From: Archangium violaceum
GTDB lineage: Bacteria > Myxococcota > Myxococcia > Myxococcales > Myxococcaceae
Reading direction: 5' to 3'
DNA: 64,000 nt
Assembly: GCF_016887565.1 (NCBI RefSeq)
Contig: NZ_CP069396.1
Location: 12,258,001 to 12,322,000 of the forward strand
Shown: in pieces, positions 8,750 to 16,565 of the stretch
Position numbering within the stretch: position 1 is the stretch's first letter
Layout: each line of letters opens with the position of its first letter
The notes under the pieces: generated by a model
Seen by the model: the letters and a program-made list of their open reading frames with translations, nothing else
Database searches by the model: none
What the model was told of the DNA's origin: nothing
Made by a program: the position numbers and the translations under genes

Positions 8750-10798
8750 TTATCTGCGCCTCAGTCCGCGGACAGGCGGTGTGGTGGTGGACAGATCCAT
8801 GGAGCCGCGATCCACCTCGACATACAAGACCTTGGGTATCTCCTTGGGCCAGCTCGGATCGGCCGGGGCGGTCTTCTTCACCACGAAGCCCATGCGATCC
8901 CACAAGTAGACCATCCTGTTGAGCCCGTTGGTGTAGCTGGCATTGGCGTGGTACCCGATTCCCGCGACTCCACGCGACCACGAGACGCGGTTCTGGAAGA
9001 ACTTCACCCGCTCGGCCGCCGACAGCCCGGTATTGAGGACCGAGAGGTAGAAGTCCTGCGGCAGGACATCAATGGGCAGGAGCGCGGGCCACCAGGTGGC
9101 GACGGGGAAGTCGTTGGAGATGTCGACGGAGGAGTCGTCGTTGCTGCTGTTGGAGAAGTTCACCTGCTGGCAACTGAAGGCATCGCACTGCCAGGGCAGG
9201 CCCATCCAGCGCGTGAGATCACCCGGCATCTGCGGGGCGACGGCCGGTGCGGTGCCCTGGTGGCCGCCGAACGCCTTGTCGGGGGTCAAGAGCAGTCCCA
9301 GGTTCTGGATGAGATTGGGGTTCCGGTTGGTGGCGAGCGCGATCCGGAAAGGACCCCGGAACAGCTCCTTGTGACGCAACGGCCAGGTCAGCTCCACACC
9401 GGGATGGAAGGCGCCGCCCGAGCAAGGCTCCAATGCGGCGCGGGTCAGCGCTTCGGGCTGTTCGGGGAGGGAGACCTGATTCAGGCGGGTGATCTCCTTC
9501 TTCGGGTTGGGGTTGAAATCGTTGACGAATTGACCCTCCGCCCATTTCTGGAGAAGCGCGTACTGCTGTTTGGGAATGCGGAACCACCTGACAGGCGAGT
9601 TGTTATAGTTGATGCCGTCGCCCAACATGTAGGGGAGGGCGTATTGCTGTATTTGATTCGAATTGGGATCGCGGAACTTCTCGAACACACTCTGCCGGAA
9701 GGCCTTGTTCTCGGGGCTCGGGTTCGCCAATTTGGCGATATAGGCCGGGTCGGAGAAGTTGCCGATCTTCATCCACCCCTGTTGCAGGTTGGCGGCGGCG
9801 GCAACCCACTCCATCAGGGCCATGCGCTGGAAGAACGGGTAGATGTACTTGCTGAACGACAACGGTAGCGCCGGAGGCTGTGCCCAACCGGCCTCGATGT
9901 TGACATCGGACATGACGTCATAGAGCGAGATGAAGGGCGGGATGTCCGGCGCGAAATCGGGGCCGCAGCACGCCACCCAGCCGTTCTCCGCATCCATCGT
10001 GGTGTCGTCCGACAGGCGCACCTTCGCCTGCACGACGCCATCGCACCAATCGTCATACCAGCCATCGTTGTCGGAGAAGTTGCTGATGGGGTTGTCCGGC
10101 AACGCCGAGTCCGAGACACCATCGCCAGGGAACACCAGCAGGTGACCCACCTCGTCGGTCCGGAGGTGGCCCAGCTTGACGTTCATCTTGCCCCAGAAAC
10201 GGCCGACCATGTCGAAGTCCGACTTGTCCCCCTTGGTATTGGTATTGACGCCCGAGATCTTCTTCGCACCCGGGTCGATCACCAGCATCCTGGCGCGCTC
10301 GGCATCGTCGGTGATGGATTGATTGCGCAGTTGACCAGGAAGGCCAGGCGCCAGGTCGCCGTTGTCGAGCGGATTGTTGAAGCCATACCAGGCCGCTTTG
10401 GTGTTGGCGACGTGGACCGTCCACTCGATGGTGGTGCCATCGGTTGCGGTGATCTCACGGATGACCTCACCCGCCTTGTTGAAGGCATAGATGCGAAAGC
10501 GCTGGACCTGCTTCTTGATCTTCTGTGAGTCGTCTTTGTAGCGCCCGTCGGGCACCGGCGAGAGCCCAGGCACCTCTGGCGCCAGGAAGTAGTCCGGGCT
10601 GTTGCCTACGCGGCTGATTCCCAAGGGCGGATAGATCGCCAGGCGGGCGATCGTGGTGTCGGTAGGCGTCGCAGTGGCAGTGCGGGCCACCGCCGCTCGC
10701 GCGGCCATGGGCAGTACCACCGGTGAAAGAAGAGCACCCGCCAGGAAATCACGCCGCTTGATGTTGGCGGCGCCAGACTTCGGGTCATTTTCACTCAT
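8750..10798 (-). CDS. LodA/GoxA family CTQ-dependent amino-acid oxidase, Tat-exported
   Basis: A 682-aa oxidase of the family containing L-lysine epsilon-oxidase LodA and glycine oxidase GoxA, which use cysteine tryptophylquinone and release H2O2. Family marks include IYPPLGISRVGNS near the N-terminus, the ENGWVACCGPDFAP region, and a C-terminal part with LPWQCDAFSC (Cys 538 and 543) and PVATWWPALLP (Trp 569/570), candidate CTQ residues. KRRDFLAGALLSP is a twin-arginine signal; LodA itself is also secreted. Start at 10798: GGGAGG lies at good distance, unlike the in-frame ATG at 10813. It leads a four-gene operon with LodB, DUF4198 and DUF4331. Which amino acid is oxidised is unknown. Confidence 0.9.
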   Translation of the reverse strand: MSENDPKSGAANIKRRDFLAGALLSPVVLPMAARAAVARTATATPTDTTIARLAIYPPLGISRVGNSPDYFLAPEVPGLSPVPDGRYKDDSQKIKKQVQRFRIYAFNKAGEVIREITATDGTTIEWTVHVANTKAAWYGFNNPLDNGDLAPGLPGQLRNQSITDDAERARMLVIDPGAKKISGVNTNTKGDKSDFDMVGRFWGKMNVKLGHLRTDEVGHLLVFPGDGVSDSALPDNPISNFSDNDGWYDDWCDGVVQAKVRLSDDTTMDAENGWVACCGPDFAPDIPPFISLYDVMSDVNIEAGWAQPPALPLSFSKYIYPFFQRMALMEWVAAAANLQQGWMKIGNFSDPAYIAKLANPSPENKAFRQSVFEKFRDPNSNQIQQYALPYMLGDGINYNNSPVRWFRIPKQQYALLQKWAEGQFVNDFNPNPKKEITRLNQVSLPEQPEALTRAALEPCSGGAFHPGVELTWPLRHKELFRGPFRIALATNRNPNLIQNLGLLLTPDKAFGGHQGTAPAVAPQMPGDLTRWMGLPWQCDAFSCQQVNFSNSSNDDSSVDISNDFPVATWWPALLPIDVLPQDFYLSVLNTGLSAAERVKFFQNRVSWSRGVAGIGYHANASYTNGLNRMVYLWDRMGFVVKKTAPADPSWPKEIPKVLYVEVDRGSMDLSTTTPPVRGLRRR

Positions 10799-11047
10799 CG
10801 CATCCCCTCCCATTCACTCTGGGTGAAAGGACGGAGTGTCTAGGACAACCGCCTGTTCGACAGAGGAAATGGTAGGGAATGTATTGGGTACACGACACTT
10901 CGCCCCCTTGCGCATCAGGGCCCCAAGGTCCCCTGCAGGCCCAAGGAGGGCGAGGTGGAGATCAACGACGGGTGCTGGGTGGAACTCGCTCGGGAATCAG
11001 CCCCAGCCACGAGCACCCCGGTGTGTACCGGGGCCTTTCAGGCGGTA
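10799..11047. promoter_or_regulatory. Presumed promoter region of the LodA operon
   Basis: The 249 bp between the LodA-like start and the convergent-side end of the next minus-strand gene hold no convincing gene. The only upstream sequence available for the four-gene operon is here. No clear -35/-10 or operator palindrome stands out by eye. Confidence 0.35.
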
Positions 11048-12553
11048 CTACCCGTTGCGGCGGACCATCGCGACCTCGAGCTGACGGTCCGTGACGTAGC
11101 CAGTGGCCTGCTTGCCCGGGCGGTACATCTTCCCGTTGTCATCCACGTAGAAACGGTTGTTCGGGTTGGTGTCGGCGCCCTTGGCCGTCTGCGTCGTGCC
11201 CGGATCGTGGAAGGTGTAGTAGGTGCGGCCCTTGTCGTCGACGCCGCGGCCGGTGATGACCACGAAGTGGTCGGTGAGCTTGTCCGCGTTGTAGTCGGAG
11301 TCCTTGTGGCTCACGCCCACGACCACGGGCTTGCCCGCGTCGAGCTGCGAGTCGATGTACTTGCGGCCCTCGGCGGCCTTCTTCGGGTCCACCGTCACCT
11401 GGCCCTTGGAGTTCTCACCCGTGGCCACCTGGATGCGGTCGCCGGGACCCGTCACGTTGGCTCCGGCCGCCTTGGCCATGGCGACCGCCGCCTTGAAGCA
11501 CGCGGTGTCGCTCGGGGTGTAGCCGTGGCCCCCCTCGAACTGGCTGTAGTAGGGAACCTTGACCTTCTTCGCCTCGGTCGAGCCCGGCTTCTCGACGGGG
11601 CCCGCGTCGGTCACCGGCTTGTCACCCGGCTTCGTGGAGGACGTCGTGCCACCCGCCGCCTGCTCCTTCTTGAGCTGGGCCAGGGCGTCCTTCGACTCGT
11701 TCTTGAAGCGGTTCGCCACGCTCTCCTGCACGTCGCGCGAGTTGCGGCGGAAGTGCACCAGCTCGCCGCCCTCGTTGCGGCGTCCGCGCTCGGCGTAGAC
11801 GGCCTTGATGATCTCCTCGTCGCTCATCTTCGACGGGTCCTTGCCCTTGAGCGCGGCCTTGAAGATGTCGTCGGAGTTGTTGCGGTGCTGGACGGAGGTG
11901 GACCAGGCCACGTCCTGCAGCGTCTTCGAGCGCGTGGTGACATCCAGGCCGGTGGCCTTCTTGATGTCGGCGACCGCCGGGTCGTAGTGCGTGCGCTTGA
12001 TGGCGTCGTGCTGGGCCTTGAAGAAGCCCTCCGGATCCTTCTTGGCCAGGTCCTTCCAGGCCGCGGAGAACTCGGCGCTGCCGGGCGTCTTGCCAGCCAG
12101 GGCCTTGTGGTACTCGGGATAGGTGTTCTTCAGCCCATCCACGAACTCCTTGGCCGAGCCCGACTTGCTGGCGAACTGATAGGAGCCGTAGGACACGCCC
12201 CCCGCGTCCCCCTTGCCCGTGGACACGGTGCCGGGACCGGTGGCCTCGTACTTGCGGCTCAGGCTGCCCAGGTCCTCGGGGACGCCGCCCCCCGGGGTGG
12301 GCTTCTGGCTGGACTGGGCGGGCTGATAGCTGTCCACCGGCGTCTGCGGCCGGGTTCCACCGCTGCCGGGCGTGGAGCCGGCCGGCTTCGCGTCGAAACC
12401 ATCGGGGATGCGCAGCACCTGACCCGCGTTGATGCGATCCGGGTCCTTGAGCTTGTTGGCCTTCACCAGCGCATCGACCGTGGTGTTGTTGCGCTTGGCG
12501 ATGGCCGTCAACGTGTCGCCCGACCGCACCTTGTAGCTGCTGACGCTCGTCAT
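11048..12553 (-). CDS. LysM protein with muralytic-like and C39-like peptidase domains
   Basis: A 501-aa protein. Residues ~6-50 are a LysM peptidoglycan-binding repeat (YKVRSGDTLTAIAKRNN to VLRIPDGF). After a Pro/Gly/Ser linker comes a ~170-residue domain beginning GGVSYGSYQFASKSG, similar to cell-wall-acting domains on phage tails and VgrG-like spikes. The C-terminal ~150 residues look like a C39/papain-like cysteine peptidase: Cys in DTACFKAAVAM, His in TDHFVVITGRG, Asp in FHDPG. No signal peptide is visible, so export would need a dedicated system or lysis. The ATG at 12553 starts directly before the LysM; the longer frame runs antisense to the divergent gene. Likely a cell-wall-degrading effector or autolysin. 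Confidence 0.75.
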   Translation of the reverse strand: MTSVSSYKVRSGDTLTAIAKRNNTTVDALVKANKLKDPDRINAGQVLRIPDGFDAKPAGSTPGSGGTRPQTPVDSYQPAQSSQKPTPGGGVPEDLGSLSRKYEATGPGTVSTGKGDAGGVSYGSYQFASKSGSAKEFVDGLKNTYPEYHKALAGKTPGSAEFSAAWKDLAKKDPEGFFKAQHDAIKRTHYDPAVADIKKATGLDVTTRSKTLQDVAWSTSVQHRNNSDDIFKAALKGKDPSKMSDEEIIKAVYAERGRRNEGGELVHFRRNSRDVQESVANRFKNESKDALAQLKKEQAAGGTTSSTKPGDKPVTDAGPVEKPGSTEAKKVKVPYYSQFEGGHGYTPSDTACFKAAVAMAKAAGANVTGPGDRIQVATGENSKGQVTVDPKKAAEGRKYIDSQLDAGKPVVVGVSHKDSDYNADKLTDHFVVITGRGVDDKGRTYYTFHDPGTTQTAKGADTNPNNRFYVDDNGKMYRPGKQATGYVTDRQLEVAMVRRNG

Positions 12554-12688
12554 TGTCCGCCCCCGTACCGTGGGCTCGCGGCCCAGGGTTCGCTCAACAT
12601 GTCGTCGAGAACTTCCCCCTATTATCGCCCAACCCCGGCGGTGGTTGCGTGAGCGGGAATTTCCGGGAGCGACCTGGAGGGAACGACG

Positions 12689-13681
12689 ATGAGTAGGCGA
12701 GCGGTGCTGGGCCTGACGGTGGTGGTGTGGGCGGCGGTGGCCGTCGCCCAGCCGGCGGAAGACATGACGGGCGTGTACCGCAAGGACGGCGGGGAGCTGG
12801 TGGTCCTCCAGAGCGACAAGGAGACGCTGCTCTACTACGGCGCCGGCTTTCCGCAGGGGCAGAGTGTGGGCACATGTGAGTGTCCCCTGATGCTGCAGCG
12901 GAAGGAGTCCGCCACGCGCTGGAGCCTGAAGAGCACGGACGCCGACGACACGTGGACCCTGCGTCTGGAGCCCGGCCAACTGGTGCTCGAGGACGGGAGC
13001 CCCGAGTGCTGCGGCGCGGGGTGGCCCGGAAGAGACACCTTTCCACGCAAGGCGGCGACACCTCCCCAGAGCTGCAAGGTGACGGCGCCGCGCGCATACT
13101 TCCACGGCTCGGACGCGAGCAACACGCAGCGCAAGGCCTTCGTGGTGGCGGGGGACACGGTGCAGGTCTACGTGCCGCCCATCGAACCGGACCTGGTGCC
13201 CGCGCGCTTCGTGGGACCGAAGAGCAGCACGGTGGGCCTGTTGCGCCGAGATCAGCTCGACTGCAAGGCGCAGGGTCGCGACGCATCGGCCACACCGGCC
13301 GTGGACGTGAAGCCCATCGCCGGCCGCTGGGTGCGGGTGCAGCGCAACGGCAAGGAGTATGTCATCGAGCGCCCCTGCTCGGCGGAAACTCCCGCCTTCT
13401 CCCTCCAGGCCAACGGTGCCATGCAGGTCGAGTACGGCCAGGAGGGCGAGCAGGTGAAGGTGACGGGCCTCAAACCCGGCAAGTCCGGCGCGTACACCCT
13501 GGAGGTGACGAGCTCCAGTGGCTCGCGCGAGACGCTGGAGTGGACGGTGGCCGACGCGAAGCGGAACATCATCCGGCTCAAGGGCGGCGGGAACTTCTTC
13601 CAAGACGGCCCGCTCTTCGTGCGCGAGGACAAGAAGGGCTCCATCCCCGTGCGCGCCGAGAAGTGCGACGAGTACGAGTAG
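12689..13681 (+). CDS. Secreted protein, unknown
   Basis: A 330-aa protein with a clear signal peptide (MSRRAVLGLTVVVWAAVAVA) and several cysteine pairs (CECP, PECCGAG), suggesting a disulfide-stabilised exported beta protein. GGAGGG precedes the ATG by 8 bases. No family recognised. It is divergent from the LysM gene with a 135-bp shared promoter region and convergent with the next gene, whose end is 19 bp away. Confidence 0.7.
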   Translation: MSRRAVLGLTVVVWAAVAVAQPAEDMTGVYRKDGGELVVLQSDKETLLYYGAGFPQGQSVGTCECPLMLQRKESATRWSLKSTDADDTWTLRLEPGQLVLEDGSPECCGAGWPGRDTFPRKAATPPQSCKVTAPRAYFHGSDASNTQRKAFVVAGDTVQVYVPPIEPDLVPARFVGPKSSTVGLLRRDQLDCKAQGRDASATPAVDVKPIAGRWVRVQRNGKEYVIERPCSAETPAFSLQANGAMQVEYGQEGEQVKVTGLKPGKSGAYTLEVTSSSGSRETLEWTVADAKRNIIRLKGGGNFFQDGPLFVREDKKGSIPVRAEKCDEYE

Positions 13682-13700
13682 GGTCTCCTGTACGCGTGGC

Positions 13701-14510
13701 CTACTGTCCCGCTTGCTGCACGGCTTGCTTCACGCTGGACAGAATGGCTTCCGCAAACGGCTGCGTCATCAACCCCGTACGTTGTTGGCGGTCCGCGGCG
13801 GTGGGGTGCAAGGGGAACTTGGCGCTATTCAAGGAGCGCGACATTCCGCCAAAGCTCTCCACATTGCCTTGGTTCCCCTTGGTGACACTGAAGCCCACGA
13901 AGCGCTCCCGATGTGCATCGGTCAGGGTTTCAGGGTGGATGATGAGACCGACAATCTGCAGATGGCTGGCCCCATCTGCTTGCAGGATGGGATGGGCGGG
14001 GTTGCGTTGATTGTGTGCGATAGGAGGGGCTGACATCACCCCGCCATTCAAGGTGCGCACATGAGCCAGCTCGTTCGGATAGGGCTGGGCATTCGGATTC
14101 CGGCCGAGGTCGGGCGTCACGGGGAACAGGTAGACCCTTCCCGTCTGGAGGTCCATTGCGCCCGTGAAGGTGTTTCCCGCGGCTCCATTGCGGAAGTTCT
14201 CCACGGAGAGAGGATCCACGGAAACCTCCGCGGGGAGGCGCGGTTGCCGGGAAACCTCCTGCGGCGCGACGCACGTCGCGCTTCCCCCCAGTCGCATCTG
14301 CGCGAACTCATTCGCATTCCGGCGTGTTGCCACGAAGGCATCGCCCCCTCCTGAGGGTTGCACGGTTCCAGCGCCCTGTACGCCCTGGGTGGAGGTTGCC
14401 TGGGTCTGCTGTGTCGAGGTGCCCGGCTGTGTCGCGCCGGTCTGCTGTTGCCCGACCTGCTGATTCGCCGTCTGCTGAGGCCTCCTCGAAGGAATACCTG
14501 GGATCGTCAT
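13701..14510 (-). CDS. Hypothetical protein with Gln/Thr-rich N-terminus
   Basis: A 269-aa protein. Residues 1-55 are low complexity (repeated QQTG, TQQTQ) and look like a flexible linker. The rest is a compact domain with FTGAMDLQTGRVYLFP, HVRTLNGGVMSAPPIAHN and ASHLQIVGLIIHPETL, a layout seen in C-terminal polymorphic-toxin or processing domains, but I recognise no named family. It lies 85 bp downstream of another minus-strand hypothetical, probably in one operon. The PAAR/VgrG or secretion genes that would support a toxin role are not in view. Confidence 0.6.
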   Translation of the reverse strand: MTIPGIPSRRPQQTANQQVGQQQTGATQPGTSTQQTQATSTQGVQGAGTVQPSGGGDAFVATRRNANEFAQMRLGGSATCVAPQEVSRQPRLPAEVSVDPLSVENFRNGAAGNTFTGAMDLQTGRVYLFPVTPDLGRNPNAQPYPNELAHVRTLNGGVMSAPPIAHNQRNPAHPILQADGASHLQIVGLIIHPETLTDAHRERFVGFSVTKGNQGNVESFGGMSRSLNSAKFPLHPTAADRQQRTGLMTQPFAEAILSSVKQAVQQAGQ

Positions 14511-14595
14511 GTTCCGTTCGCCTTCCGTTGTGGGCGCCCCGTGTCTTTTCCTTGGACGGTCTTCCGAGATGGCGCCCCATCTCGGCCCGCACCAC

Positions 14596-15459
14596 TCATT
14601 TGTAGCGCGAGGGGTTGGACTTGCTCACGACAAATCCCGAGGGCAGGCCAGACTCCGGCGCAGTGGTGCGCCGCAACGGCAGCAAGTCGAACGGAATGGC
14701 AACGACTGTGTTGATGCCCTGGACCTTCTCTGGCACGGCCCGCAGCGACTCCATGCTGAACCCGTGCTTGGGGACGATGACGACGACGTGCTCTCCCGCC
14801 TTGTTCACGCCCGTGCCGATGCGCTCGATACCCTTCACATTGGCCAGGAGCTGGTGTGCCTCGGCCACGGCCCCCATGAGGGCCGAATCTCCGGCCGAGG
14901 CCCCCTGAGGAGCGGGGGGATGTTCTCGCAGGTACGTTCCCGCGGGCTTGCCCGTGCCGAGCACGAGCCGTGCGTCCACCCGAGGTGGAGACGGTGAGCG
15001 GACAGGGGCGGCTGGAGTGGAGCCCTTCGGAGCCGTTACCTCTCGGGACCGCTGAGCCTCCCCCGCCTTGAGTGGGGACTCGTAGCTGTGCCGCTGGGGA
15101 ACGGCCTGCGCCGTCTTCTGCTGCGCGGCGGTGAACTTGTTCCCCTCCTGCTTGAGCTGCTGGAACTCCTGGCGGTCCTTGCGCCGGAGCTCCTCGAGCT
15201 GGCGCAAGGCCTCTTCGCTCGGGTCCTTCCGCCTGTCCCCGTGGTCGTGCTGCCCGAGAGACATCCCTGTCTCATGAGCGAGCTCTTCCCCCTCTTCCTC
15301 GAGCTGCTCGGGGGAGATGTGGGCGGCCCTGCTGGACTGCGCCCGGTTCGTGCGGCTCCGTTCTCCTGGCCGCTGCGGCCCCCGCGTCGAGTTGGGGGGA
15401 CGAAACACTGGAGGGTGGGTAATCTTCGTCACGGTGTGTGCTAGCTTAGAGGATTCCAT
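14596..15459 (-). CDS. Hypothetical protein with coiled coil
   Basis: A 287-aa soluble protein with a disordered, basic N-terminal third, a short coiled coil (EALRQLEELRRKDRQEFQQLK) near residues 83-103 and a C-terminal domain (LMGAVAEAHQLLANVKGIERIGTG, then VVVIVPKHGFSMESL) that resembles small alpha-beta adaptor folds. No named family. Its ATG overlaps that of the divergent zinc-finger gene within the palindrome CATG; because it lacks an obvious ribosome site there, a downstream GTG start is possible. It probably forms an operon with the gene at 13701-14510. Confidence 0.55.
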   Translation of the reverse strand: MESSKLAHTVTKITHPPVFRPPNSTRGPQRPGERSRTNRAQSSRAAHISPEQLEEEGEELAHETGMSLGQHDHGDRRKDPSEEALRQLEELRRKDRQEFQQLKQEGNKFTAAQQKTAQAVPQRHSYESPLKAGEAQRSREVTAPKGSTPAAPVRSPSPPRVDARLVLGTGKPAGTYLREHPPAPQGASAGDSALMGAVAEAHQLLANVKGIERIGTGVNKAGEHVVVIVPKHGFSMESLRAVPEKVQGINTVVAIPFDLLPLRRTTAPESGLPSGFVVSKSNPSRYK

Positions 15460-15688
15460 GAGTGGAAACCACGGTGGTGTCGACTACGACTACGGCTACT
15501 GCCCCTGCACCGGGACATACGAGCATCGCTTCATCGAAGTGGAGATGTCCGTGGCGCAACGCAACGTCGTGATCAAGGACATCCCTCAAGGGGAATGTCC
15601 CATTTGCGGTTCGCAGGTCTACAAGATGCAGGTCATGGAGCGCATCGAGACCTTGATGAGAGCGGAGCGCTCCTCCGAGCGCACGTAG
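15458..15688 (+). CDS. YgiT-type zinc-finger protein
   Basis: A 76-aa protein with two CxxC-like pairs, YCPCTG near residue 13 and CPICGSQVYK near residue 46, joined by a strand-rich segment VVIKDIPQGECP. This is the YgiT/MqsA N-terminal zinc-finger pattern, in which a vvi.dvPa.vC..CGe..y core precedes a helix (MERIETLMR). The helix-turn-helix half of full MqsA antitoxins is absent, and no MqsR-type toxin is adjacent. AGAGGA lies 5 bases before the ATG and supports this start. The 3' end overlaps the convergent gene by 56 bp. Confidence 0.7.
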   Translation: MSGNHGGVDYDYGYCPCTGTYEHRFIEVEMSVAQRNVVIKDIPQGECPICGSQVYKMQVMERIETLMRAERSSERT

Positions 15689-16322
15689 GGGGTAGAGAAT
15701 CCAAGGATTCTTGCTCTCCAATGGGATGAGAACCCTCAGAACAGGCGTGGCCTGCCACTGACGATTCGGGGACAGGTGTACCTGAACACGGGCCTTCAAC
15801 CACATCCATCAGGCCTTCGCCGGACGCGAGCTTTTGGACACCCAAGCGCATCTGGAAGACCCCGGCTGCCCCCGCCGCGCTGCGCTGATTGTAATTGAGT
15901 TCGAGCTTGAGCTCCTGCTTGAGCTCCTCCACGGGCTTGAAGCTGAAGAACTTCCGCAGTTCATTCAACGCCTCGCGCTCGTCGGCCACCGAGTTGAGGT
16001 CGACTTCCGCTTGAAGCTTCTGGTCCTTCGTCTTCGCCGCTTCGAGTGACCCTCGGTAGCCCGGGCGGCTGCTCGCTCGTGAATCCTGCTGGTCGAGCAA
16101 CGCCTGATGCTTCTTCCTGGAGCTTGCGAGCTCCTTCTCGGCGACGGCCTTCCTCTCCTTGGCGCTCCCATGAGCGGTCTGGGCTTTCTGGAGCTTCGTC
16201 CCCTCCGCCTGGGCCTTCCGCGACGCGTCGAGCACGAGCGTGAGGGCGGCCAGGGGCAGCCCCCTGCTTTCGGGGATGAATGAGGGAGGGGCGCGGCCGG
16301 CGTCCCAAAACGACGGTCCCAA
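15633..16322 (-). CDS. Putative coiled-coil protein, possibly a remnant
   Basis: A 229-codon frame. Residues ~30-130 are a Lys/Glu/Ala-rich helix with coiled-coil spacing (KERKAVAEKELASSRKKHQ), followed by EELKQELKLELNYNQRSA and a Gly-rich tail. The N-terminal 25 residues look non-coding, so the true start is uncertain or lost. The last 56 bp overlap the convergent zinc-finger gene, which hints that the natural stop was upstream. No family recognised. Treat as a hypothetical gene or a decayed one. Confidence 0.4.
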   Translation of the reverse strand: MGPSFWDAGRAPPSFIPESRGLPLAALTLVLDASRKAQAEGTKLQKAQTAHGSAKERKAVAEKELASSRKKHQALLDQQDSRASSRPGYRGSLEAAKTKDQKLQAEVDLNSVADEREALNELRKFFSFKPVEELKQELKLELNYNQRSAAGAAGVFQMRLGVQKLASGEGLMDVVEGPCSGTPVPESSVAGHACSEGSHPIGEQESLDSLPPTCARRSAPLSSRSRCAP

Positions 16323-16565
16323 TAATCCCGGCCCGGGACCATCATCCGCCAGCCGACACGTTCGGAGAGCACAGCGCCCATTGGTCCACAGAACCTCCGT
16401 TGACGCTGAGAAAGTCGGCTTCGTCCCGCGTATCCGGCTTCATCGTTTGGCGGACAAACCCTACTGTGGAAGAAGAGCCAGTCCCCCACTCGTACACGCA
16501 TCCGTGCGGCTCTCCGGGAGCGCCCCATCGCGCCCGGTCCACCCCGTTCTCCGCAAGGGTATGCC

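Noticed and set aside
10955-12652. 565-codon plus-strand frame
   Set aside because: Antisense to the LysM/C39-like gene; composition only of Leu/Val/Arg/Gly-rich shadow peptide.
15633-15688. Overlap of two convergent genes as an antisense regulatory device
   Set aside because: The minus-strand frame there is weakly supported, so the overlap may not be real.
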